Below, piece after piece: positions 35,474 through 49,600 of a DNA stretch of 64,000 bases. The position numbers were made by a program, and so were the translations under genes. Position 1 is the first letter of the stretch. Every line of letters starts with the position of its first letter. The notes under the pieces were generated by a model that was not told the DNA's origin, searched no databases, and saw only the letters and a list, made by a program, of their open reading frames with translations. Source of the stretch: Apostichopus japonicus (Eukaryota; Echinodermata; Holothuroidea; Aspidochirotida; Stichopodidae); assembly GCF_037975245.1 (NCBI RefSeq), contig NC_092565.1:10782499-10846498 (forward strand). The letters are read 5' to 3'.

Positions 35474-35905
35474 TTATTCATCCAAGAGCAATCTACGGTT
35501 TTCCCATCTGAAATGACTTTCTAAAATTGAAAAGATTCTAAATTTGAGTTCAAAAATGTTGAATTGGAAGCCACCCGACGTGTAAGTTATAATCCATAAG
35601 CCCTTGCGGGTTCTCACACATTTGTGGTCGCTTAAGCGTCTTAAAAATAACTGTTGATTATCATTATTATTATTATTATTATTATTACTGTAGGTTATCA
35701 TATACGTATATTATATTATACATGGTATATTCGCAACCTTTAAAGTTATCTTTTGTAACTGAATTCACCGTCAAGTTATTGGGATTTTTGAATTCTGGCC
35801 TGAATGCGTTAAGCAACATTTTTAAATCCTCCTCACTCCATGGAGACGGCTCGGCGATATCCAATACTAATCGTAGAATTTTTAGCTACATGGAAGGTGA
35901 TGAAA
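35474..35905 (-). other. Possible two-exon coding segment, unidentified
   Basis: On the minus strand, after acceptor-like CCTTCCATGTAG (about 35891), a frame reads LDIAEPSPWSEEDLKMLLNA and FRPEFKNPNNLT, ending at a possible donor ACG/GTGAAT near 35775. After an (ATT)n tract and CAACAG near 35650, a second frame reads LFLRRLSDHKCVRTRKG, LWIITYTSGGFQFNIF and stops near 35477, next to an AATAAA. The phases would agree. No family is recognised and no upstream exon was found, so it may equally be repeat-derived. Confidence 0.25.
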
Positions 35906-35999
35906 ACACGAAGATATCACTTTTCGCATCACACTGTATCTTAATTGTTGCTCATATAGGGTTTAATGTCGGTGTGTATAACCATTAAATTCTTCCATT

Positions 36000-38200
36000 T
36001 AAATGGCGGAAATGATGTGACTATCCCTTTCATGCATATATATATATATTTCCATTTTAAATAGATCACCACTAAGTCAGTGATACTTGATTTCCTATCA
36101 TTCGCGCTTACAAATATCAATTATTTATTGCTGATATATTGCCGTCTTTGTTTGTTAATTTCCTCATCTGTTAGCAAATTTCCCTTGTATTTTTATTGAT
36201 TAGAAGCTTTTGATTTACATATTGCGTTACATGTAAGAAGTTTCCCATCATTTTGGTTACTCTATGTGACTATATCATTATAATGGTAAGAGTAGTACTT
36301 TACTTCAACTACAGAACAACGATAGCATAATTACTATATACACCCACACACATTATTCTTGCTTCAGCATTAGAGGGTTTTATCTGTAGGGAGATGTAAC
36401 GATGACAAGAGGTTCCATTACTAATTTCCGTTCTTTGCTGAAAGTTAAATCTTACGGAACAAAAAAATGTGTATATTCACCAGCTATATATTAAGATTTA
36501 AAAATCTAGTATATATGATCCACTTGAGAACTGTGAAGAACGATTTTTAATTTTGGCCATCAAAATAGCGAATCGTCACTTTTTGTTGATCTTCATATTT
36601 TTATTAACAGTATTCATAATGACATACATCAATCACAATAAGAAAGACACACAAGAAGGGCCGTTCAGCCACGGGAGATGGGGGGGGGGGGACTTCCTTG
36701 GAAGTGGCCTTTATTTTATAACACACGAACACAAAGTCGGAAACCCTGGTAACAACATTGTTAACTATGGTACACAAACGTATAGTTCTAATGATGGAAA
36801 ATGATCGCACATTTTTTTTAATTGTATCCCCCTTACACAAATAAATATGTCCTATACCTACGAACGACATCAGCCAACATTTGGACCCCCTGATCCCCCT
36901 CCCCTCCAATGAAATATCTTTCTTCTGTCTGCTTCGAATTACACAGCTAATTACTTGATTTATCCTCTTCCCTTCTAGGAATTTGGCGTAAGAATTTCGA
37001 CATAACTAGATTGTTTACAAACTCATGCATGAAAAACATGTTATTCTCCAAATAGCAAAATATGTTAGTCTCAGAAGTCAAGGCTTTATCACCAATATTT
37101 GACATGAAACTATAATCGGGCCCAATTAAGAGCCTCTTCATTTTGATGGCTTACTTGATTCTAAGAAACCGGCAAATTAAGTCTACATCAAAATGATTCC
37201 TCCTGAAAGCAATATTGATTAAATCATTACATTTTTTTATAAGGACTTTAGTATTGCAACTATTCTAAAAGTTTCCGTTCATTCGGATTACGTCACTATA
37301 CACAATGAAACGTTTCCGTGTAAGTACATTGTTAATATATTCGATATTTAGTTGATGGCCATATATATACAGCCTACGTCAATTTGACATTAAAAGTTAA
37401 CGACGTAACATTTACTTATGTACAACCGTAAAGCCAAGCGACTCTCGTGATTATACGTTTTAGAAACAACTGTAATTAGTGTCCCGTTAAAATAATAATT
37501 AATGGCCCATTGATCAATGATCAAGTTGGCACAATTGATGCAATTCTTAAGTTAGCCAATGAGGGATAAGATCAACGTTCGTCTGCTCATTGTTACAAAA
37601 ATCCATTACATAAAATTGACCAATGGTAAATAGAAGATTGAGGAATCAGCGATGTGAAATCAGAAATTCGAAACGGAAGATGTAGTATTCGCCGGTAGAA
37701 ATCCAGTCGTTCGCATTGATGAAGTTTGTATATACAGATTGTCTATGATATTTATTGAGTCTACGTGACTGACACAGCCAAGTAAAGATAAGACTTGATC
37801 GATAGAGTTTTTTTCCCAGAAATTTTGACATTTTGCATCAATAGTGCGATTTTTTTATCTCAAAAGTACCATTATTCTCTCCAAATGTCGACTATTTTAT
37901 GTCACAATTCTTACTTGTTTTTTTCTGAAAATCTCCAATTATATATAAATGTTTCCATTTATTCTCCAAATTATGAGTATTCTTATTCTAATGTCAACTT
38001 GCTTTAGTATACTGTGCTTTTGTGGGCATACAATTATTTATGAGATATGTAGCCGACTAAGAAGAAAGGAGAATAGCACTTTAGTGGGCTTCAAACTCCA
38101 AACATTTAAGGGATCGAAATGTATTAGTGTCTCCCTACTCCAAATATTTAATTCATTTATTTGTTTTATCGCCAATTGTGTACAAAGGGAAAGGAAGTCT
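36000..38200. other. No gene seen
   Basis: AT-rich DNA with several short minus-strand open frames (36947-37141, 37646-37831) that show no motif I recognise. Confidence 0.4.
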
Positions 38201-38361
38201 CCTAAAAAGTCATAAAAGACTTAACAAGGTAGGAGACTCCCTGGGAGAAAAGAAAAGAAAAATGAACAAATATTTATAATACAGAATATACGTAATGATT
38301 AAATATACAGTAATAATATCCTAGTGACGCTGAGATGGATACGTGAAAAGATTAAATATTA

Positions 38362-39935
38362 CTAGTACGAGTTAATGAACTCCTTTTTCAAATGCCTGGT
38401 GAATGTGGGTTTTGAAGTAATGAACTTCAAATTTTTTGATAGATCATTCCAAATTTGTATTGCTCTGTTTCGAAGACCGAATTTCCCTATGTTACTATGG
38501 TAAAAATTGCAATGAGCGTTGTCGGCAATTGTCTTGTGTGGTGGTTATGTAAGACTCTGTTACTACAAATAAAGTCATTAAAAGTGACTGGCAGTAATCC
38601 ATTCCATGCTTTGTAAGCAAAGGTAGCAACCTTGACTGTTATAATACCACCGAGTTTTAATAAATTTAGGGACTTGAATATTCCACTAGTATGTTCAAGC
38701 GGTGGGGCATTAGCAATGTGACGTATAGCCCTCTTTTGGAGAATATTTAGGCGGTCAATGTTAACATTGTATGTACCAGACCAAATAGTTGTACAATAGG
38801 ATAGGTGTGGCAGAACTAGTGTTTGATAAAGCATTCTAAGGACATGCTGTGGGAGGAAATATTTCAGTTTAGATAATATATCAGTATTTTTTGCTACAGT
38901 GTTACATACTGACGAAATATGGTTATTCCAAGAAAGTTTGCTATCAATATTAATACCAAGAAACTTAGTTTCAGTTACACATTTAATTATTTTGCCGTCC
39001 ATCGTAATGTCTTTATCCCAACGAAATGCTCTTTTGTTACTAAAAACAATATACTTAGTCTTATCAATATTAATACTTAATTTGTTTGCTGAGAACCAAT
39101 CACAGAACTTATCCAGTTCACAAGAGACAGTACTTTGGAGTGAATTTACGTTCTTCGAGTGAAAGAAAAGATTGGTGTCATCGGCAAATAAGACTGTATG
39201 AGCGATGTTGGAGACATGGCAGATATCATTAACGTATATAATAAACAACAAAGGACCTAACACAGAGCCCTGAAGCACACCACATGCGATTTCACCAACT
39301 TGAATTCTTGTATGTAGTGTATTGTAACCTATTTGTGATATAACTGTCTAGCCAATTTAGGGTTGTTCCTCTGATTCCGTAGAAAGATAGTTTGGATAAT
39401 AAAATGGAGTGGTTAATTGTGTCGAATGCTTTGGACAGGTCTAGGAAGACGCCGATGCAAGTGTTGTCATTATCGAGATTAGTGTAAAGTCTGTCAATAG
39501 CATCTGCCAGGGCAAGTTCAGTAGAATGACCAGGGCGGAAACCATACTGTTGGTTACAAAGAATGTTGTACTTGCACGTAAAATCGTAAATACGATTGAA
39601 CATTAACCGTTCAATCAGTTTTGAAAAACATGATAACAGTGATATGGGGCGATAATTTTGATAAGAACTCGTGTCACCTTTTTTTGAAGATAGGCACTAC
39701 TTTTGCGACTTTGAGTTTGTCAGGAAATATGCCAGTAGTAAAAGAGATATTACAGATGTGAGTCATGGGTTTTGCAATAAAATGAATAACATGTTTGATA
39801 ATACCTGGCTTAAAACCATCGTAACACGCTGCCTTATTTGATTTTAAGTTGGAGCTTGCTATTTTAATGAACTCAGCTTCAGTAACAGGATAACTGAAAT
39901 ACGTGGGGATTATTTCTCCCAATCCTCATCCCATG
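38362..39935 (-). pseudogene. 5'-truncated non-LTR retrotransposon: reverse transcriptase with three single-base frame breaks
   Basis: Minus-strand order: VTEAEFIKIASSNLKSNKA and GIFPDKLKVAKVVPIFKK (from about 39922); QQYGFRPGHSTELALADAID and FLDLSKAFDTINHSILLSKL (39603 on); LQGSVLGPLLFIIYVNDI and the catalytic FADD motif in TVLFADDTN (39278 on); then NILQKRAIRHIANAPP and a C-terminus with GLRNRAIQIWNDLSKN ending at 38362. It resembles the jockey/CR1-type group. The endonuclease and 5' end are absent. Breaks occur in an A7 run near 39682 (six would restore frame), near 39300 and near 38525. Such a near-intact copy is either a young insertion or shows assembly indels. Confidence 0.9.
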
Positions 39936-40660
39936 TGACTCACCTTGTGTGTGTTTGTTTAGCCATTTCACCATATTGTATAACATTTGTTTGAATGTTA
40001 TTGGTATAAGCTGTAATTACACCTATACTCACTCTACCCCACCTTATTTGGTAATTTGGCTTCCTTGATTATTGCAAGCGTGTAAATTGCGTCTTCTTCT
40101 CTTTTTTTTCCCCTTTTTTTTTCTTGCCGTTACTCTTCGTTGATGTTGTTTGTAACTCCGAACTGTCTTCTTATAAAAGCTCGATATTTGCAATTAATTT
40201 TTTCCCCATCGTAATACCTTGTAGGTTCTTCATACATGCCATCAATTCCTATTGATATCATGCATCGCAAAATATCTTGGATATATCTTGATATAGGTCT
40301 TCGTTATAATTTTTTGAACTTTGTTTTCATTGTAGTAGAATGCTATCTCAAAAAGTGCATTCTGAGCCATATTTAGATCAGAGCTTTAGCGGTAGATACA
40401 AAAGAAACTATGTGTCAATAATAATCATTAACTGCAAAATTACCGCGATGACTTAGGTAGTGACGTGAATCTTTATGGAAAGGCCACTTGCAAATCGAAT
40501 GCCGGTGGTGCCAGGCTGCCTTGGGCTCATTGAATTTTACTCCAAAGTATATCGTTACAGTGAAAATAACGAAACGTATATCGAAATACATGTACACGTC
40601 TTTTATTAGAGGGCGTAGGAAAGTTTTATACTTACAAATCAACCTTGTTATAATTTAGAA

Positions 40661-43600
40661 ATGGCCGAGGATTCCCGACGTGTCCCAATGGGACCATCTG
40701 AGAATAATGAGTTTCTCCCTTCTTCTGAAGACATCGGTGGTGTAGACAGTAGTGAACAAACCCAAATCCCTGAAGATTTAGGTGTTTTCGACGAAACGAA
40801 ATCCACCCAATCTGAGAAAATACCCAAAAAATTGGAAGGTATGGTATATTATTTAATTACGTAGTCCTGAGCCTAATAAATTGCGCTGATGCTAGTCTAA
40901 CTTGTTACTGTGTACGTGTAGGTAGTTCCGCGAAAGGCGTGTGTTTAGTCAACTACGTTTTGTGTATCGAAAATCCGGTTACCTGAGCAGAAGGAGGTAT
41001 GGGAGAGGGACTTTTATAGTTACTTGAGTTATGTTATTGTAGTTTGTATTCATTTAACTCCGATAGTTGATCGGAAATTGGTTATCGTTATATGTAGAAA
41101 TATTAACTTAAAATCCACTGGAGAAGTACTATATAGTAGGCAAGTTATACCGCCTACATGTGTTTGCAGTGTTCTGTGAACCTTAGGCAACTTGTAAGCA
41201 GACCCTATTCCTCTCAACAACTGATTGCACTCCACCACCATCCCTCCCACCCATCTCCTACACTCTGCCAATACCAAATGTTCCTTTCTATTTTCTTTTC
41301 ATTAATTTAACAGAACTTCTTTTCAAACTTCACATATAGGCCCTAGCCTATGCCTATATCAAAAGGCTTCAGTGAAATTTGTGAAGTTAGACCAACTCTA
41401 CATTTGCAATGGTGCCTATGTTCGTATCTATGCATGTAAAAAATATATATATATATATAACAAAGATCTCCTAGGCTCTTTGCAGAAATAAGTAATCAGC
41501 TCAGTAGTATGCATGTTAACATATATGCAGTATAGCATAGGAATTGTTGTATATGTTTCTTGGAAAGAACCAGATTCCTCTAATCTTCACTTTCAGTGTT
41601 GTCTTTATGGAATTACCTAAATGCTGAATTAAGAAGAGGGTACTCGCCAGAACATGATGAAAAGAGATATGATCAGAAGAGGGAGAGAGTCTACACATTT
41701 ATTAGGATACCCAAGGAGCTTGAAAAGGTAATTATGTTATAATGTTTCATTTTGGTGAATTGATGAAGTTATGGATTTGCATGGCTGCTATTTATGGTAG
41801 CAACATGCATTGTGGAGAAGGAACTGAAAAGTTGTATTAAGAATTCTTAATAAATTATAAATAAAAAATTATCTATATGGACACTTGTTCATTAGAAGTT
41901 ATTCTCAAATCATGCAATTGACTGGATACTGTCAAGCAGTTTCGTTCAGGTAAAAAATTAACCAATCTTTGTTCCTTCACCAATTTTTATTTTAAGTTCA
42001 GACTTAAAACATATTTCAAATTGCTTTCTTTATGTTATTGTTAATTGAAGTGCTTTTCATCAACTCCTGTCTTATGAAATGCCTGCCTCAGCCTCCTGAC
42101 ATCACGAACAGTAACTCCATCGTCAATATCTCCACTGCTGGTAGGAGCCTTCGAGTTATCATGGACAAGGCACTAACATGAAGGACCATATGAGGAAAAT
42201 CATCAAAGCAGCTTCTTTTACCATCATACACTACGTAGATATTTTGACAGCACATCCATGGAGCTTCTTGTGCATGCCATTGTGTCATCATTCCTCGATT
42301 ACTGTAACAGTCTACTATATGGACTACGGGCAACTGAGGTCCAAAAGTTGCAGCATCTACAAAACCCAGCTGTTCGGCTAGTTACTCAAAGCATAAACAT
42401 ATCAAACCAATTCTTCAAGAACTTAACTGAAAATTACATTGCTCACAAGCCTCACATGCAAGACTTTACCTGGCATACCTAGATATATCTAACTGATCTT
42501 TTGTCAGAATACCAGCCTTCTCCCTCTCTTCACTAACCTTCTGTTCTTACCTCCTACTTCGGTGACCGGTCATTTTCTGTTGCAGCTCGAGCAATATGGA
42601 ACAACCTACCATCACATATTAGTAGCACAACATCTGTGGACTCCTTCAAACGCTCTCTCAAAATGTACTTGTTCAAGGACTGAACTTTTGTTAAGTGCTA
42701 AATGATTTCTCGTTGTAAGGCGCTATATAAATCTACTGTATTATTAGTATTATTTTGTTTGTTCTTGTTTTTCTGTTTACCACTTTTAAGTTTTTATTTT
42801 TGCTGTTTATTTCTGTTGATATAAGTATGTCTTTTCTATTATCTAGTATTCAGTTTCTTTTTTTTTGGGGGGGGGGGGAGGGGGGCATTTGATCATTTTG
42901 TTGTTGTTGGTAGAAGTGTTTGCATAATCAGACACAGTCATTATTATAAGTATGCATGCAAGGTAAAGGTAAAAACATTGGATCTAAACAAAGGTAAAGG
43001 TAAAAACATTTGATCTATAACTTGCACTTTTTTTGCATCTTCCCCTACAGACAATGCTGTATGGATTTTTCATCTGCATGGATGCTTTCCTGTACATCTT
43101 TACGTTCCTTCCTTTACGAGTAGTCATTGCATTGTTCCGTCTAATTACCATTCCATTTTCCACTAAACGGTAAGTGGCATTGCAGGTTGGCAGATACTGG
43201 TAGTACCATAACAAGGAATCAAGTAGAGGGGTGGGGGGGGGTGAGGTGAAGGAGACGGAAGTATGGATAGCTGGCAATATGCAAAAAAAGCTAAGTCTCT
43301 GATTCAAGCACTTATATAAAGTCTTGACAATTATCCACTATTTCCCCTAAAGCTTTGATTACAAATGTGTACTTTATTATTTAAGGAGGACTTTCATCCA
43401 AGTTGAAAACCCACTTTCATCACAATACCTGGCACAGTGTGCCAAACGGTCTTGTTTCAAAGTCAGCTGGTCATTTAACCTATCTGTTTTGGTCATTTCT
43501 CTTCATCATGCAAATAAAGAATTGTGAAATGCTAGTTGTCAGTCATATATAAGCTGCTTTTATATTAATCTTTCCATTAAAAGCTATTTATTTGCATCAT

Positions 43601-46600
43601 AAGGTTTGTAATTTTCTGACCAAACCAATTTTAATGTTCTCATGTAATGTCATATACCCCAAGTTTACTTTAAAATACTTCCTGTTGACCAAGGTTCTCC
43701 TAAGTGTACATAATTAACCATAATTATACAGTACATAACTTTTATTATGAGTCTCTCAATTTTTTTTGTGTCTCAATTGCAAAATGCAAATGAGAATATT
43801 GTTTCTTTTTTACTATAAAAAGATGCTTCCCTAACAGATAAATTGTCTTATTCCCTTTTTAAAAATTTTCTTTGCTTGTCTTTTCAAGAGTACTGCAGCC
43901 AGCTGAGATATCAGATTTGCTTAAAGCAGTGGTCTTGTTAGTCTGTAGTTATGTGTTGGGAACTCTGGATATATCCATGTTGTACCACATCGTCAGGGGC
44001 CAAGCCGTCATTAAACTCTACATCATGTACAACATGCTGGATGTGAGTAAACCACCATTCAACTCATGCTAAATAATAATAATAAGAAAAATAATAATAT
44101 TGGGGGATATAGAAAGCGCGGACATATCCACCGATAGCGGTGCTCAAGGCGCATCACAAATATTACCATGGTCAATGATAACCTGTCAAACATAGTGACA
44201 ATCCCTCCACATGGCAGCAGCTAAACAGCGACTAAATGAGAGTCTATCTCACATGCCCCCATTAATACACCTGGGTGAAGAGAGGCAATGGAGATAAAGT
44301 GCCTTGCCCAAGGACACAAGGTAGTGATCTGACCAGGACTCGAACATGTAAGCCTTAGATTAAAAGTTCACTGCCTTAACCACTTGAACACAATACTCTA
44401 TCCTATTTTAGTATACAGTATATGATTAACTTGAAAGGAAGATGTTTAGGTAGTATTTTAGTCTTGGTGTATATATATATTCTAATGGGGAGGGGGGGGG
44501 GGGGAATGAGGGTCTAGTAAAGTTTCTATAGCTATTCTGGTCTTCAGGATATTCAGCATATTCAGCAGTTAAAATGTGGTCAATCTCTGGAATGCAACTT
44601 TGAGGCTAAATTGATGATGTCAGCTCTACATTGCAGGCATAAATGCTCAAGGTTTTTTTTCTCTTCTGTTAGCTAAAGTTGACTGCTTCATAAAGATTCT
44701 GGACATTTTTTCTTGCTCCTGGATGTCAAAACTGCATGCTCATAGCATTTTGTATGGCAGAGATATGAATCATTCAAATTTGGTGGTATTTTGAGAATGC
44801 AGCTGGCAACAGCATAGTGAATGATGTCCTTGTAGCAATTTCAGCAGAAATGATTTTGGTTTCCTATTATAGTATATGAACTCACTAATTCATAGAGGAG
44901 CATAATAGTGTCTTGATAAAAGTCACTACAGAGGACATTCCAAGCTAAGCTAACACTTTCAAAGGAATTGCAGTTTTAAAGGATACTGAGTTGTCATTTG
45001 ATGTAAGTCTTATTTTATTGTTTTTTTACACTTCTAAATCTAATTGTTAGCAATATGCCTCATTTGACAAAAAAAAAAAGAATGAGCAAGTTTATCTCTG
45101 TGTATGTGATTTATTGAGTGATTGATTGATTGATTCCTTCCTCACTTTTATAGGTTGCTGATAAATTATTTTCATCCTTCGGTCAAGATATTCTGGATTC
45201 GTTGCTATGGACGGCATCCAAAGGAAAAAGTAGAAAGAGAGAAAATCTTGGCACCATCCCTCATCTTTTTTTGGCAATAATTTATGTTTGTATCCTTTGA
45301 GAAAGATCAAGCCATTTCCATTTCTATGATTTATGAAGGATAAACTTTGATGGCTTAAAGCGTGAACAGACGTTGCTCAAGTTATCCAAGACAAAATGAT
45401 CTGCAGGATATCATTATTATACTTATACTATGTCTAAGAAAGAGATTATAAAGTAGGGGGTACTAACTGCTTGAGATAAGACACTAGGTGTGCACATTTT
45501 TTAGAAAGTTTCCTGATACTGTGGTATGAACTTATTGAGAAAGTGATCTGTCCCTTGGGGTGCACTTCCTTTTTGTAGGAAGTTTCCTAATACTTTGGTA
45601 TTTACTTATTGAGAAATTGATCAGACACTAGGGGTGCACGTTTTCTTATAAGCTTCCTGATACTGTAGTATTAACGTATAAAGAAAGCAATCATAACCTT
45701 GGGGTGGACTTTTTTTCAGAATATTTGCTGATACTGTGGTATTTACTTATTGAGAAAGGGATCAGGGGGGTGGTTTTGTTTTTTCTTAGAAAGCTTCCTG
45801 ATACTGTGATATTAACTTATTGAGAAAAGTGATCATACCCTTGGGGTGGACTTTCTTGTAGAAAGTGTGCTGATACTGTGGTATTTACTTGTTAAGAAGG
45901 TAATCAGACACTAGGGTTGTGCTTTTTTCTTTATGTCTATAAATTTGAGAACAATCGCTGATAACGTGTTAGCTGTTTCTATACATGTGTGTAAAAATTA
46001 TTCGGGGCCTTTAACAAATCTGGAATATTTCCGGGGCGCTTGTAACAATCCGGGAACAGAGTGTGTGAAATCTGGGGACAAGTCCTGGAACACTTTTGAT
46101 TCATGGATGCTACATGACATCCAGGGACTGTCTCCAAAATGTGATACGACCCATCACCTTACTACTAGGTAATGAAGAGGTCTACCATGTTATTCTATAG
46201 TTTTCTGATTGTGGGCAAACTTCGATAGTTCTAAGTTCCTGACATCTCAATTTAGCTTTTCCTTGACTGTTGAATATTCAGTTTTACATGCCATGCTTGT
46301 TTTAATACAGGCTACTACACTGAATGTTGCTTTCAACTCACACAACAAAGCCTTGCTCACTATCATGATGTCAAACAACGTAAGTAGTAGTATTTTTTCG
46401 TTTAATTACACGTTTGTGTTTGTTGGGAAAACGGACTCGGACGGCCGCCCCACTAAAGCTAATCCACCATGTTAAATACAAGGACCAGATGCAGATCCAG
46501 TGTGCTTTACACCACCCTCCTTCCTTCCCCCCCCCTGGTGCTCACCCTCCCTCTTTTCAACCCCACACACATAATAGCACAACCATGCATGTAAACCTTT

Positions 46601-49600
46601 TATAATGTACCAACTTGACCTCAGAATGCACCATTTTCACATTTATTCAAATTTTTATCTTTTCTTCTAGGAGAGGAACCCCAAACACCCCTACATCAGA
46701 TTCGGCTTCAACAACAACATCAGGCCGCACCCCCTCCTTGTTGAAAATTCTGGATCCATTCCAGAGCGCGCTCTCTTTTACCCATGTTGACTGTTTTCTC
46801 ACAGATGCCAGTTTATTTTCTTAGGCAGTCTCCCGGGATCTGACTGGCTTTCTGCATATCTGTGTTGTGGGTCTGGATATTGGCATTGTTAAGTTTGCTG
46901 TCCATGGTTTTGCAGGCTTTCTGCTAGTACAGTGAGCAAGAAAGGACGTTGAAGGTTTCAGACTCTCTAATAAAAGTTCTTCCTCTCTTTCATTTTTAGT
47001 TTGTGGAACTCAAAGGAAGCGTTTTCAAGAAATTTGACAAATACAACTTGTTCCAGATGACGTGCAGTGGTATGTATATCGTTGTTGCTCGGTAATGGTT
47101 CACTCAATAAAGATATAGTTTTGGATCCAATTGAGTTCTTACTTGATATGAAAATTGCCCCATCAGGAAAACTGGTTAATGAAGTCGGTGTAAATGTTGT
47201 AATATCATAAGAAAGAATCATTAACACCTTGCTTTATAAACCTTTAACTCTGATGTAACAAATTTTGTTTTAGGCTTTCTGTAGTAATATTTCAGTGTAA
47301 CCGTTATCCTGTAAATTACAAGCATTGAATTCAAGGAATTTTGGGATTTTTGAAAGTTGGATGATATACTCCAATCTGAATGTGAAGAGACTTGTATGAT
47401 GGGGGGAAAAAGGTGGTAACACTTGGTAAAGTGCACATTACTGTTAAAACACTCAATGGCCCTGAACAAAAAAAAAAGTTACCCAGAAATAATTAACAAA
47501 CAGAAGAAAGGTGTTTTTTTTTTTTTGTATCAGTGACTCATCGACAAGGTTATGATCAAGGGTGCAATAAACTAAAAGAAATTCATGTGATTAGATGGAG
47601 TAAACTGCTTCGTAGTTTTTCTATCAATTTGTGGAGGTCAGTAAACTTACTGCACGGGTACAAAGGAGAAGTCTGACGGACGGACGGACATGCAAACAGA
47701 CTGACTGACTGCTCATTAATCTGTCTATATTCTGTGCTTGTATTTGTCATTTCTGTTACTGTTACTTGTCATTCAGCCTCTGAAGAAGACCCTGCTAGAA
47801 TCAAAACGTCAGGCCTTCTTCCTTTTACACATTCTCTTACACAGGCTCTTAAGTGCATATTGCATTTTGCTAACAATTGTTTTTTCTTTCGATAGATGTT
47901 CGAGAGCGATATCACTATATGGTGCTATTCATGTTTGTCTTCCTAAGGAATATGAATGAATTCTCCTGGAGCAGAGGTAAAATAAAAAGATTTTAAAACC
48001 TTTCTGAATATATTTGGGGAAAAATTCTATGAACATGCAGCATGTTAGCTTTACTACTCAACTTCTATTTTGATGACGGTGAAATTTCATAGCGTCATAA
48101 CATTCTATTTGTATGCTACTAACAATATTACCGCAGAGTGTGTCGGGGGGCGGGGGCAAATTTCTTGCAAATTACTTTCATTTAGTGGACTCAGTTCAGT
48201 CATCGATTCACTTGCCAGCTAAAGCAAGTTATGACTCAGGTATTCAAGGGCTCGCTATGCTATGGCAAATGTACATAAGTGTTATTCTACGACGGAGGTT
48301 ATGTAATGGTGGTATAGGCATATCGATTGCATAAAATACTTGCCCTAGAATATATATCCTAAACCTATATGTCACATATTATGTATGTATTCTAGATATT
48401 TTGTTTTTACATATTTTGTAATTTAGTAGTTATTTTCTCTCTGTCTTCTTCTTATCGTCCTAGATCATTTTTGGGAATTGCTACCCGATATGGGCATGGT
48501 ACTATTTGCAGAGGTTGTGGTTGACTCGACCAAACATGCATTCATTACAAAGTTTAATTTACTCTCAGCAGAGGTAAGTTGTTCCCATTCTGTTGTCTTG
48601 TATAAATCAGAATTTAGCTTGAAGATGATTTCCATTATTATTATTATTACGCCGTTATTTATATAGCGCATAATCCACAAGTTCTAAGCGCTTATATAGC
48701 GTCTTATAGAGGCATAGACTATATTTGTAGCAATCAGTCAGGCAAGACATAACCAAGGGATATGTATCAAACGGTTGATAGAACGCTCACAAAATATCAG
48801 TAAAATCTTCACACAAACCAGAAATCCAGTTAGGTTTGTAGTGTAATACAATTCTTCCCTCAAACATTCTACCTGAAAGAGGTTGGGGGTGGGGGGGGGG
48901 GGTAGTGGTTTTCATGTGCTTGTTACAGGTAAGAACTGGTGACATGGAAGTGTTTTCCATCTAGTTGGTACATGGTGCAGTAACAGAAACTGTCTGGAAT
49001 GATCATGTGACTATTATGGTGTCATGTGAACACATCTATGGATCATGTGAATACATGTATAGATCGTGTGAAAACATATGTGATTTCTTTTTAACAATTA
49101 TCTGTGTCCTGGAATTGAACGTTAAATAGTAGCAGTTCATATCTGGTCTTAACCATTAACTTTGTTTTGGTATCATGTAAATGCAGTCACAGATCATGTG
49201 ACCTATTGTATATGCTTATCTCAAACTTTGACTTGTAACTAGTAGTGTTAGCTATCTGGGCATATTGTGTGATTTTGATTGGTATCATGTGAACAGAGCC
49301 ACATATATCGTTTAATTCACCTCTAACCTTTACCTGTAACTCTTGTAGTTACCTTAGCATTAGCTGTTTTGGGCTTTATACCATGTGACATTATGTCATG
49401 TAAACATGAGTCACATATCATGTGCCTTTGATACTGATAATTTTTACTATGTTTACAATAGTGGTATTAATTTTGGGGTTAACTTGTTTTTTATTCCTCA
49501 CATCGTTATGTGAACTCACCCTCATTTTATGTGACTTAACTAGCATCTCCTATCTTATTTCTTTCAGGTGTATTCAGAATATAGGGCTAGCCTTGCCTAC

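Noticed and set aside
43208-43309. Minus-strand frame overlapping TAPT1 intron 3
   Set aside because: It continues across exon 3 only as an antisense shadow and has no motif.
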